A stretch of 64,000 nucleotides of DNA. Origin: Desulfovibrio inopinatus DSM 10711 (lineage in GTDB: Bacteria > Desulfobacterota > Desulfovibrionia > Desulfovibrionales > Desulfovibrionaceae). Positions within the stretch are counted from its first letter, which is position 1. Every line of letters begins with the position of its first letter. The translations under genes and the position numbers were made by a program. Under the pieces are notes generated by a model. It saw only the letters and a program-made list of their open reading frames with translations. It made no database searches and was not told where the DNA came from. Positions 39,818-46,643 of this stretch are shown piece by piece. The DNA is taken from contig NZ_AUBP01000001.1 in assembly GCF_000429305.1 (NCBI RefSeq), positions 1 to 64,000 of the forward strand, in the 5' to 3' direction.

Positions 39818-39864
39818 CATCCTCTCGATCGTGTGTATGATACTCTATACCATCGAGAGGGATG
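39818..39864. repeat. Inverted repeat just downstream of the radical SAM gene
   Basis: CATCCTCTCGAT (39818-39829) pairs with ATCGAGAGGGATG (39852-39864), 12 bp with one bulged G and a 22-nt loop. No T-run follows on either strand. It could be an mRNA 3'-end stabilising structure or a protein site; no function is assigned. Confidence 0.6.
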
Positions 39865-39903
39865 AGTGATATTTCCGGAAAGGAAAAGCGAGTTCTTCTT
39901 TTC

Positions 39904-42246
39904 TTAATGTATGAGAATACTTCCGGATGGACGTCTTTCTACATCTCCCTCAAAAATCACAGTACGATCGGGACCGGCCAATACGGTGAGGTGATGTGTC
40001 TCGGTTATGGTGTTGGTCAAAGGGAGTATAAACCCTGGATTACCGTTTGTTCCATGCAATTGATTGACATCGTTTCGAGGAACGTCCGTCACGGTTTGCC
40101 CGGCAGGAACGCCGTCGAGTAAGGCCCTGATGGTCATGGGGGCATTGGTTTCTGGTCGCTGTATAGCCCAGCCGGAAAGCGAATTCTCAGTCAGTTCGTC
40201 GAGATATCCTATGATGCCAGCCAAAAGGGCTTTTCGAGGTGTGCCTGTGATGGATGCGCCGGGATGATCTGGGATGAAGAGCCCAACTTTTTGGGGACAA
40301 TTGCGTAGCGATGAAGCCGGTGGCATGAAGACAAACCCACACCGGCCGCTTCCTCCCACGACGGCTTTGACATCGGGGCGTTGTAGGTCGGCGACGATGC
40401 TCCAGGTGGAGCCGTCAATGTCGATTTCGACAACAAGGGGGGTGGGGTCGTCTGTGTTGACAGCCCAACCTGAGATGGTCGGGGTAATTGTTTCGAGATG
40501 TCCCATAACGGGAGAAGGCTTGGGGCCGAGTGTGACAGTCTGGGGCTTGCCATACTGATCATAGCGGACAATGGAGAGGGAGCCGGGCATTATCGGTTGT
40601 GTGTTTCCAAAACCGACGTCTACTGGAATAACTGGATCAAGATCGTTGTGTTGCGCGTTGAGGCGATGCAGATTTTTTTCAATGATCGGGTGGTCGGTAT
40701 ATCGTTTGGCACGCAACAAGTATCCGCGAGCTGCATTGTATTTATGAAGTGCTGCCATGGCAGCGGCGAGCACATTGTAACAGAGATGAGGCAAAGGATG
40801 CCCCATCTCCAGCGCTTGCTTGGCGTGCACTCGGGCTGCGTGAGCATCGTGTGCTTGCATGCAGGAAGTGGCCAAGTCGAGATGGGCGGCATGAAGATTC
40901 GGCAACGCGTGTGCGACTTCGACACGCTGTTCCAGTGTGGGGGCGGCAACATGACTTGCGCCGCAGTGCTCGTGATAAAGGTCATATACCTGAGCTTTAT
41001 CCGCTGAGTTGCCGAGATAGACATTCAGTTCTGCAAAATCGCCGGAAAAGAAGATTTCCGGAGATAATCCAGCAGTACGAAGCCGTTCATATTCCGGAGT
41101 TCCAGGATAAATGCAGAGATTGCAATAGAATGCGGTGTCAGGTTTGGCGGTTTGAACAAATTCAACGCTCTGCCGAAATGTTTCGAGTGTTTCTCCTTGG
41201 TTTCCCATCATCATATAATAATGCACATGGAAGCCGTATTTTTGAGCCAACCGTGTGACATGGAGAATGCGTTCGGTGTTGATGCGCTTACCAATGTTTT
41301 GAAGGATAGTGGGGCTGGCCGACTCGACACCGAAGCTCAAACTGGCGCAACCGCTCTTGCGTAAGGCTATGAGCAGTTCTTCGTCCACATTGTCAACGCG
41401 CGCGTCACAACTCCAGAGAAGGTTGAGCTTGCGTTCCAGAATGCCTTGGCAAACCGCCATGGCTCGCGCTTTGTTGACGGTGAACGTATCGTCTTTGATG
41501 GCCAAGACGCGTCGACCATGCCGACGGACGGCGGTTTCGATCATGTCGAGGGTGTAGCCCGGACTATTGAAGCGGACCGTATTTCCCCACAGTGCCTTGC
41601 TCCCGCAGAATGTACAGTGGCCGGGACAGCCTCGAGACGACAGAATAACCGGGGTGTCAAAGTAACGGAGCGGTGAAACAAGACTATCGAGATCCCGGAT
41701 GCGTGCGCGCTTTGGGCCAAGAACTGGAGCGCCATTGTGACGTACGGCGGCACCTGCGAGACCATACAGAGAGCGACCGGCTTCATAACGATGGATGAGT
41801 TCCTCAAATGTGCGTTCACCTTCACCAATAACGACGCAGTCGATAGCTGGAATATGGGACAGCGTTTCCAATGGGAGCGCGGAGACATGGGGCCCCCCGG
41901 CAACCACAAGTGAAGACGGCCAGCGGGTCTTGGCATAGTCGGCAACGGCACTAAGACCGCGTCGGTTCGATGTGATGGCTGTGATGGCAAAGATATCGGC
42001 AGGAGAGTTGTCGAGGAATGTGACGACATCATCCCAGGCGAACGCTGATAAATTGACCACGGATACATGGTGCGCCTTGGCCATGCTCTGAGCAGCCAAG
42101 CTGAGAAGCCCGAATGGGATAACTTGGTAAAACGGATCGGTGACAACATCGGCACCGGTTTGTGGTTGACCGAGTGGTCCTGTATACGGCGGCTGTCCAG
42201 GTTGAGCAAGTTTCCATGGAGGAGGCTGAATAAAGATAATCCGCAT
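39904..42246 (-). CDS. B12-binding-type radical SAM protein with C-terminal repeat modules
   Basis: A protein of about 780 residues. It starts MRIIFIQPPPWKLAQPGQPP. An N-terminal cobalamin-binding-like Rossmann domain (about 1-150, VVAGGPHVSALPLE) is followed by the radical SAM core. Its [4Fe-4S] motif is GCPGHCTFCGSK and the barrel includes SCASLSFGVESASPTILQNI. Then comes a helical TPR-like region (about 430-545; HAARVHAKQALEMGHPLPHL). Two similar beta modules follow, each with a GWA core (TISGWAVNTDDPTPLVVEID and SLSGWAIQRPETN). Similar modules occur attached to glycosyltransferases. The reaction is unknown. Start is approximate because upstream ATGs lie close and no strong ribosome site is seen. 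Confidence 0.82.
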   Translation of the reverse strand: MRIIFIQPPPWKLAQPGQPPYTGPLGQPQTGADVVTDPFYQVIPFGLLSLAAQSMAKAHHVSVVNLSAFAWDDVVTFLDNSPADIFAITAITSNRRGLSAVADYAKTRWPSSLVVAGGPHVSALPLETLSHIPAIDCVVIGEGERTFEELIHRYEAGRSLYGLAGAAVRHNGAPVLGPKRARIRDLDSLVSPLRYFDTPVILSSRGCPGHCTFCGSKALWGNTVRFNSPGYTLDMIETAVRRHGRRVLAIKDDTFTVNKARAMAVCQGILERKLNLLWSCDARVDNVDEELLIALRKSGCASLSFGVESASPTILQNIGKRINTERILHVTRLAQKYGFHVHYYMMMGNQGETLETFRQSVEFVQTAKPDTAFYCNLCIYPGTPEYERLRTAGLSPEIFFSGDFAELNVYLGNSADKAQVYDLYHEHCGASHVAAPTLEQRVEVAHALPNLHAAHLDLATSCMQAHDAHAARVHAKQALEMGHPLPHLCYNVLAAAMAALHKYNAARGYLLRAKRYTDHPIIEKNLHRLNAQHNDLDPVIPVDVGFGNTQPIMPGSLSIVRYDQYGKPQTVTLGPKPSPVMGHLETITPTISGWAVNTDDPTPLVVEIDIDGSTWSIVADLQRPDVKAVVGGSGRCGFVFMPPASSLRNCPQKVGLFIPDHPGASITGTPRKALLAGIIGYLDELTENSLSGWAIQRPETNAPMTIRALLDGVPAGQTVTDVPRNDVNQLHGTNGNPGFILPLTNTITETHHLTVLAGPDRTVIFEGDVERRPSGSILIH

Positions 42247-42399
42247 AGAAAGCATTCCATTTATACGGAGAAGAGTTTGAAGGCATGAAGGGAAAACCAC
42301 GATGAGGAAACGCTGTTAGCACAATGCTTCCTGGTTTGTCTTGTGCCGGGGTGGATGAGAAACCTTTTGTTTCACCACGAAGTCACGTAAGACGGGGCC

Positions 42400-43743
42400 A
42401 TGCGCGGACGAATACTCATTTACGACGACGATCCCGTTTGTCTTGAACGATTGATCGATGTCCTTGGTCAGTTTGGGCATGAGGTCCACAAGGAATTTGA
42501 ACAAACTGCCTTGCTCGATCGACTCAACAAAGAGGAATTTGATCTCGTCATTATCAATACGCGCGAACCGGAAGTTGACGAAGTCGCCACTATGGAGCGA
42601 GTGAAAGATGTTCGTCCCGATGTGGAAGTCATCATCGTCACCGGAGACCCTTCGGTGCGTGAAGCCGTCGATGCCATGCAAAAGGGAGCGTTTTCGTACC
42701 TCTCCAAGCCATTCAAGGCAGAGGAAATGGGGGCGCTTGCTCAAAAAGCGATGGAAAAGCGTATGCTGACCATTGAACTCCGCGAATTACGTGAGATTCT
42801 CGGGCGACGCGAAGGACCGAAACTCGTTGGGCGCAGTCCGGCCATTGTACGATTACGGAAAAATATGGAGAAGGTCGCCCGGCTCGACTGTACCGTGCTT
42901 ATTCTTGGTGAGACCGGGACAGGCAAGGAACTTGTTGCACGCATGATTCATCAAATGAGTCCACGTGCCGATAGAAAATTCGTTGCAGTCAACTGCGGAG
43001 CATTATCGGAAGAATTGCTTTCCAATGAGCTTTTCGGTCATGAAAAAGAAGCATTCACCGGAGCGCTGCACACCAAGAAAGGGTTGTTCGAAGCTGCGCA
43101 CGGTGGCACGCTCATGCTGGACGAGATTGGTGAAACACCATCGGCCATGCAAGTCCAGTTGTTACGCGTGCTTCAGGAACGACGCATTACACGCGTGGGG
43201 GGAACGGAGGAAATTCTTGTCGATGTCCGGGTGATTGCGGCCACAAACCGTGAACTCATTGAGGAAGTTCGCTCGGGGCATTTTCGTGAGGATTTATATT
43301 ATCGCCTGAATGTTTTTGTCTTACGCATCCCGCCGCTTCGTGAGCGTCTTGATGATATTCCATTGTTTGTTCGCTTTTTTCTCGACAAGTATGGAGCCGA
43401 GTTCAATAAACCCGTGGAACGGGTATCGGATGAGGTCATGAACTTACTCCTCTCGCATTCTTTCCCCGGAAATGTTCGTGAACTGGAAAATATTCTGGAA
43501 CGAGCCGTTATTCTCAGTGATGGCCCGGTGATCGTGCGTGACAACCTGCCTGCTGCATTACGCAATAAATCGACCGTTCTTCCATTACCCGGGGCCGACA
43601 ACCTGCCAAGTCTGGCCGCCATGGAAGAGAGTTATATTCATCAAGTCCTTGATGCCGTAGACGGAAACAAGACCGAAGCGGCACGTATCCTCGGTATCAA
43701 CCGTGCATCGCTGTGGCGCAAATTGAAGCGCCAGGGGCATTGA
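42400..43743 (+). CDS. Sigma-54 activator (NtrC family) with altered receiver and GAFTGA loop
   Basis: A 447-residue regulator: receiver (about 1-118), AAA+ domain (about 138-365) and Fis-type helix-turn-helix (about 405-447; NKTEAARILGINRASLWRKL). Walker A GETGTGKE begins near 170 and Walker B is LMLDEIGE. Two changes stand out. The expected phospho-acceptor is Asn53 (LVIINTREPE against the usual LxLLDxRMP), although the acidic pocket YDDDP is kept. The sigma-54-contacting GAFTGA reads EAFTGA, with Glu217 in the first position. Activation may therefore not depend on Asp phosphorylation. The cytidylate-kinase-like gene follows, with its own -24/-12 promoter 308 bp downstream. Ribosome site is weak. 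Confidence 0.9.
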   Translation: MRGRILIYDDDPVCLERLIDVLGQFGHEVHKEFEQTALLDRLNKEEFDLVIINTREPEVDEVATMERVKDVRPDVEVIIVTGDPSVREAVDAMQKGAFSYLSKPFKAEEMGALAQKAMEKRMLTIELRELREILGRREGPKLVGRSPAIVRLRKNMEKVARLDCTVLILGETGTGKELVARMIHQMSPRADRKFVAVNCGALSEELLSNELFGHEKEAFTGALHTKKGLFEAAHGGTLMLDEIGETPSAMQVQLLRVLQERRITRVGGTEEILVDVRVIAATNRELIEEVRSGHFREDLYYRLNVFVLRIPPLRERLDDIPLFVRFFLDKYGAEFNKPVERVSDEVMNLLLSHSFPGNVRELENILERAVILSDGPVIVRDNLPAALRNKSTVLPLPGADNLPSLAAMEESYIHQVLDAVDGNKTEAARILGINRASLWRKLKRQGH

Positions 43744-43880
43744 ACGGTTTCTCTCGTTGTCTTTTTTCCAGATAGAGTGCCATTGAGGGGGTATTCTTCG
43801 TGTAGTGATCCGCTTCATGGTGCGTTGTAACGTATTTTAGGTCGCATGATTGCTGTGCAGCAATGAGGGAAACCGTGTGT

Positions 43881-43913
43881 GTTGCGTAAAGCGACGGCGT
43901 TGCTTTACGCAAC
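43881..43913 (+). promoter_or_regulatory. Perfect 12-bp inverted repeat: terminator or enhancer site
   Basis: GTTGCGTAAAGC (43881-43892) and GCTTTACGCAAC (43902-43913) pair perfectly across 9 nt. A T-rich run follows (ATTTAGTTTGATTTTTG), so it may terminate the activator transcript. It also lies about 140-170 bp upstream of the sigma-54 promoter at 44051, the usual distance for an enhancer bound by an NtrC-type activator. Both readings remain possible. Confidence 0.6.
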
Positions 43914-44050
43914 ATTTAGTTTGATTTTTGTTTTCTTTTGATATGTTAGCATGGTTTTTACTTTTGTATGATGCAAAAAGCAACGCTCATGTTGCACAAT
44001 GATCTTTCAAAAAATCTTCAAATTCGTGTGAATTGGGGCCAAATCTGTTT

Positions 44051-44066
44051 TGGCATCGCCTTTGCT
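44051..44066 (+). promoter_or_regulatory. Sigma-54 (-24/-12) promoter
   Basis: TGGCATCGCCTTTGCT matches the consensus TGGCAC-N5-TTGCT with one mismatch. The invariant GG (44052-44053) and GC (44064-44065) are separated by exactly 10 nt. Transcription would start near 44077, about 33 nt before the ATG of the cytidylate-kinase-like gene. The neighbouring sigma-54 activator gene supports it. Confidence 0.8.
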
Positions 44067-44109
44067 AGAAGGGATACGAACAGCAAACCCCCAAAGGAAG
44101 GTTTTTCAT

Positions 44110-44916
44110 ATGTCGATTATCAGTATTTCTCGTGATTCGAAGACCCATGGTGAAATCGTTGCCAAGCGCGTGGCCGAACAGCTCGGTTTTGAAAGTGTTG
44201 GGCGTGACATCATTTTTGAAGCGGCTCAGCAGTCCGACATACCGGAAGCGCGTATTGAAAAGGCGTTGTCCGAGTCGCCGAAAGGTCTTCGTCGTTTGTT
44301 CGGGAATTGGCGTCGCCACTTGGCCTTCTTTCGCGCTGCGTTTTTTGAGCATATGGAAAAAGGATGCATCGTCTATCACGGTTTGGCCGGGCAAGTCTTC
44401 CTGCAAGACGTTCCGGGAGCGCTGAAAATTCGCATCGTTGCCGACATCGATGACCGTGTCCGTGAAGAAGCCGCTGCCCATGGTCTGAGTACCGAAACCG
44501 CGAAGCGTCGCATTGAGCTTGTTGACCGCGCACGTCGTGAATGGACGCGTAACATTTACGGGGTAGATAACTCCGATCCGCATTTGTACGATCTGATTAT
44601 CAATGTCAGTTCGGTGGGTATTGATAAGGCCGTGGAAACCATTGTCGATATGGCGGGCCGGAAGGCTTTTGAAGAGACCGGTGAAACTATGGCTGCGCTG
44701 AAGGACAAAGCGCTTTCGGCAAGAACCGAAGCGGAGTTGCTGCAATCGTTTGACGAAGTCAAAGCGACCTGCCATGACGGAAAGTGTGTGGTGAGCATCA
44801 CTGCACCGCTGCTCCAGGAAGAAGTTGTTGCTGCCAAGGCAAGAAAGATTGCGATGCGCGTCAAGGGGGTTCGCGAAGTCAGCGCTGGGGTCGATACTGC
44901 TCGTTTTGCCGCATAA
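44110..44916 (+). CDS. Cytidylate-kinase-like protein with extra C-terminal domain
   Basis: A 268-residue protein. The first about 190 residues match the cytidylate-kinase-like family: MSIISISRDSKTHGEIVAKR replaces the usual GxxGSGGxxxA P-loop opening, then GRDIIFEAAQQS and VDRARREWTRNIYGVDNSDP. The P-loop Gly-Ser-Gly-Lys is not evident in SRDSKTHGE, so nucleotide kinase activity is uncertain. The C-terminal about 60 residues (CHDGKCVVSITAPLLQEEVV, VKGVREVSAGVD) look like a small BON-type ligand domain. AAAGGAAGG precedes the ATG. It is transcribed from the sigma-54 promoter at 44051 and ends in a strong terminator, so it is monocistronic. Confidence 0.82.
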   Translation: MSIISISRDSKTHGEIVAKRVAEQLGFESVGRDIIFEAAQQSDIPEARIEKALSESPKGLRRLFGNWRRHLAFFRAAFFEHMEKGCIVYHGLAGQVFLQDVPGALKIRIVADIDDRVREEAAAHGLSTETAKRRIELVDRARREWTRNIYGVDNSDPHLYDLIINVSSVGIDKAVETIVDMAGRKAFEETGETMAALKDKALSARTEAELLQSFDEVKATCHDGKCVVSITAPLLQEEVVAAKARKIAMRVKGVREVSAGVDTARFAA

Positions 44917-44964
44917 CCGATTGCGCTACACAACGTCTCGATAAGTTTTGAAACAGATATTCAG

Positions 44965-45001
44965 GCCACAGAACGGAAGACATCCGTTCTGTGGCTTTTT
45001 T
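44965..45001 (+). terminator. Strong intrinsic terminator
   Basis: GCCACAGAACGGA (44965-44977) pairs perfectly with TCCGTTCTGTGGC (44983-44995) over a 5-nt loop, followed by six T. It closes the cytidylate-kinase-like transcription unit. Confidence 0.92.
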
Positions 45002-45172
45002 ATTCGGGGAGGGGCGGTGGACTTTCTTGGAATACGCGAACAATTCGTTCTCCATTGGTGCGAAGCGCATTGCGTGTGTTCACTTGGACGAGCGACTGAA
45101 TGCCATGAACCCACAATCAAATAGTCTTTCTATTTAGCGCTATGCCGAAAGCGCACGCCGCACGCAGAACAT

Positions 45173-45203
45173 AAAAAAGCCGCACCTCGAAAGAGATGCG
45201 GCT
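45173..45203 (-). terminator. Intrinsic terminator of the small minus-strand unit
   Basis: On the minus strand AGCCGCATCTC (45203-45193), loop TTTC and GAGGTGCGGCT (45188-45178) pair, then a run of T follows to 45173. The single imperfect pair is G-U in minus-strand RNA but C-A in plus-strand RNA, which supports minus-strand use. It ends the 29-residue ORF unit. Confidence 0.85.
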
Positions 45204-45270
45204 AAAATTTATATATCGCCGAAATGTTGCTGCCTTGTGGCATGCGGGCCTGACCCTGCTGGGTCAAACA

Positions 45271-45360
45271 CTAAATTGCATCGCTAAAGCGCCAGAGAAG
45301 AAGAGAAATCCAAACCGGTAGTGCAAAAAATGTCAACCCGATAATAATATCGAAGACCAT
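45271..45360 (-). CDS. 29-residue single-pass membrane peptide, unrecognised
   Basis: A short ORF, MVFDIIIGLTFFALPVWISL followed by LLWRFSDAI, forms one hydrophobic helix (about 4-23) with a charged C-terminal end. GGGAGG lies 8 nt upstream of the ATG. The ORF sits in a self-contained unit: promoter (45571-45600), about 205-nt leader, this ORF, a GACCC/GGGTC hairpin and a terminator. The length equals that of KdpF, but the sequence does not match and no kdp genes are adjacent. It could be a regulatory membrane peptide, an accessory subunit, or a toxin-like peptide. Product unknown. Confidence 0.65.
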   Translation of the reverse strand: MVFDIIIGLTFFALPVWISLLLWRFSDAI

Positions 45361-45568
45361 AATACTATCCTCCCTCGGTAAGGCCGTGCTTAGCCTCAAT
45401 GAGGGAGCAACGGCATCATGTGAATTGAAAACTTCGACTGTCAGGGTCCATTATTATCCTCACTGGTGTGTGGACACAGGGGCAGAAGTGGGACCACTTC
45501 CCAAGGCCAAAGGCCGCTTCTGCGTGAATCGGACATAGCCGGTTCGTGTTGAGCTCGACACTCAACAA
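45361..45568 (-). ncRNA. Structured 5' leader, possible riboswitch or attenuator
   Basis: Read on the minus strand, the leader has an initial hairpin (TGTTGAG/CTCAACA near 45568-45548). A larger element closed by GCAGAAG/CTTCTGC follows, with GGCC-TTT-GGCC and GGGA/TCCC pairs inside. An 11-codon ORF comes next. A final stem (TCCCTC with GAGGGA, inner AGGC with GCCT) then covers the ribosome-binding GGGAGG of the 29-residue ORF. Masking of the ribosome site is the layout of a translational switch. I cannot match it to a known riboswitch class by eye. Confidence 0.55.
45416..45451 (-). CDS. 11-codon leader-peptide ORF
   Basis: Minus-strand ATG at 45451 opens MDPDSRSFQFT and stops at 45416. GTGAGGA lies about 6 nt upstream, a good ribosome site. 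It ends about 55 nt before the main ORF, just ahead of the stem that masks its ribosome site. Its translation could therefore control folding. No amino-acid run suggests classical attenuation. Confidence 0.4.
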   Translation of the reverse strand: MDPDSRSFQFT

Positions 45569-45570
45569 AA

Positions 45571-45600
45571 CTATTTAACCACAAATATGGAAAACGTCAA
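45571..45600 (-). promoter_or_regulatory. Sigma-70-type promoter of the small minus-strand unit
   Basis: On the minus strand -35 TTGACG (45600-45595) and -10 TAAATA (45577-45572) are separated by exactly 17 bp. Transcription would begin near 45565, directly into the leader's first hairpin. Confidence 0.75.
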
Positions 45601-46200
45601 GCATAATATACCCACCCCCATCTCAAATGGAGTGGAGAGCGTGGTGGGGCCGGAAAGTCGGTCGAACAACACGCGGCAAAAAAAAGACATGGTTTTGGGG
45701 TTCATGTCAAGGGAAATGTTGTCCATGTGCCATCTCAAGCGCGTGTCATGTTTCTATTCCCGCTTTGTGACGTCATCTCTCCATGAATTGAATCGGTTGC
45801 AGCAGCCTTCACCAATAAACAATTCTGTACGCTCGGAAGTATTTTGCGGAGCCACGGCTTGCTTGCACCAGTAGCGATGAGTTGTATCGCACCAGAAAAT
45901 ATCGGGGCAGCGTCGTTGATAACCATAGAGACGATGGGAAAGGTCGCATTGATCATGGAGGCAGCACCAGCCGCATCCAACGCAACCGGGAACTGTGTCC
46001 GCGTCGTGCATGGAGGGAAACCTTGCTGAGAGTATTGATGAAGAAAAGACGACAATGACCATCGGTCACAATGGACCTGGCCTTTTTCTTCCGTCATCAA
46101 CTTGGGTTCAACAAAGGCGCCCAATGCGTGGTGTAAAAAGCAAGAAGAGTGGAGAGAAGATAAAAGTTGGAGGAAACCCTGTCATGGCGTGAAACGGTGG
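45601..46200. other. 600-bp stretch without a convincing gene
   Basis: The longest frame is a minus-strand 129-codon ORF (45735-46124) with VALDAAGAASMINATFPIVS and NDAAPIFSGAIQLIATGAS. It has no recognised family and no clear ribosome site. Overlapping plus-strand frames look equally unconvincing. It may be a decayed gene; I leave it uncalled. Confidence 0.4.
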
Positions 46201-46485
46201 TCAAGCCGAATCGGTCGGAGCTTGAGCAGTGGCGGGTGTTTTTAAACGTAAACTTTTTTGTAAACCATAGATGCTGATGAGAAGCCAAAATCCTTCAATG
46301 ACACATGCGGCCAAGTTGAAGTGATGGACAAGTGAGAGGAGAATCGCGGCCGCTCCAACAAGATTGAGTGCTGAATATGGCCAGGTTTTGCTCGACATGC
46401 GTCCAGTTTGCAGCAGCAGGTAGGTCGCCACGATGGTGATGGAGCCTGCAACTCCAACCACGTCATACCATGAGATTGTATTCAT
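46201..46485 (-). CDS. Small CBU_0592-type membrane protein
   Basis: A protein of about 94 residues with three TM helices. The pattern YDVVGVAGSITIVATYLLLQ, then TWPYSALNLVGAAAILLSLV and EGFWLLISIYGL, is that of the CBU_0592-like small membrane family, which has no assigned function. Start is uncertain: ATG 46485 is used, a TTG at 46521 is in frame, and neither has a good ribosome site. It is divergent from hisS. Confidence 0.7.
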   Translation of the reverse strand: MNTISWYDVVGVAGSITIVATYLLLQTGRMSSKTWPYSALNLVGAAAILLSLVHHFNLAACVIEGFWLLISIYGLQKSLRLKTPATAQAPTDSA

Positions 46486-46643
46486 AGCCGGAATACTATG
46501 GGAGATAGATGACACCGTCAATTGAAGGCTGCGTGCCTCGTGGCAACGAAATGCGTATAACTCTCGGTTTTGACATTTACTCTCGTGTTATCTATCGTTC
46601 TCCGCCTTTTTCATCTTCCGATACTTTTCCGACGAGGATTGAC

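Larger units (their letters stand above)
39281..39903. other. 620-bp intergenic stretch between fru operon and radical SAM gene
   Basis: I see no supported gene here; an 82-codon minus-strand frame at 39355-39603 has no ribosome site or recognisable product. The stretch holds a minus-strand terminator (39645-39675) and an unexplained inverted repeat (39818-39864). The remainder is AT-rich with poly-A tracts. Confidence 0.55.

Noticed and set aside
44050-44109. 20-codon N-terminal extension of the cytidylate-kinase-like protein
   Set aside because: It would lie across the sigma-54 promoter and the ribosome site before ATG 44110.
45271-45360. Annotating the 29-residue ORF as KdpF
   Set aside because: Only length and hydrophobicity agree; the sequence lacks KdpF-like features and no kdpABC is adjacent.
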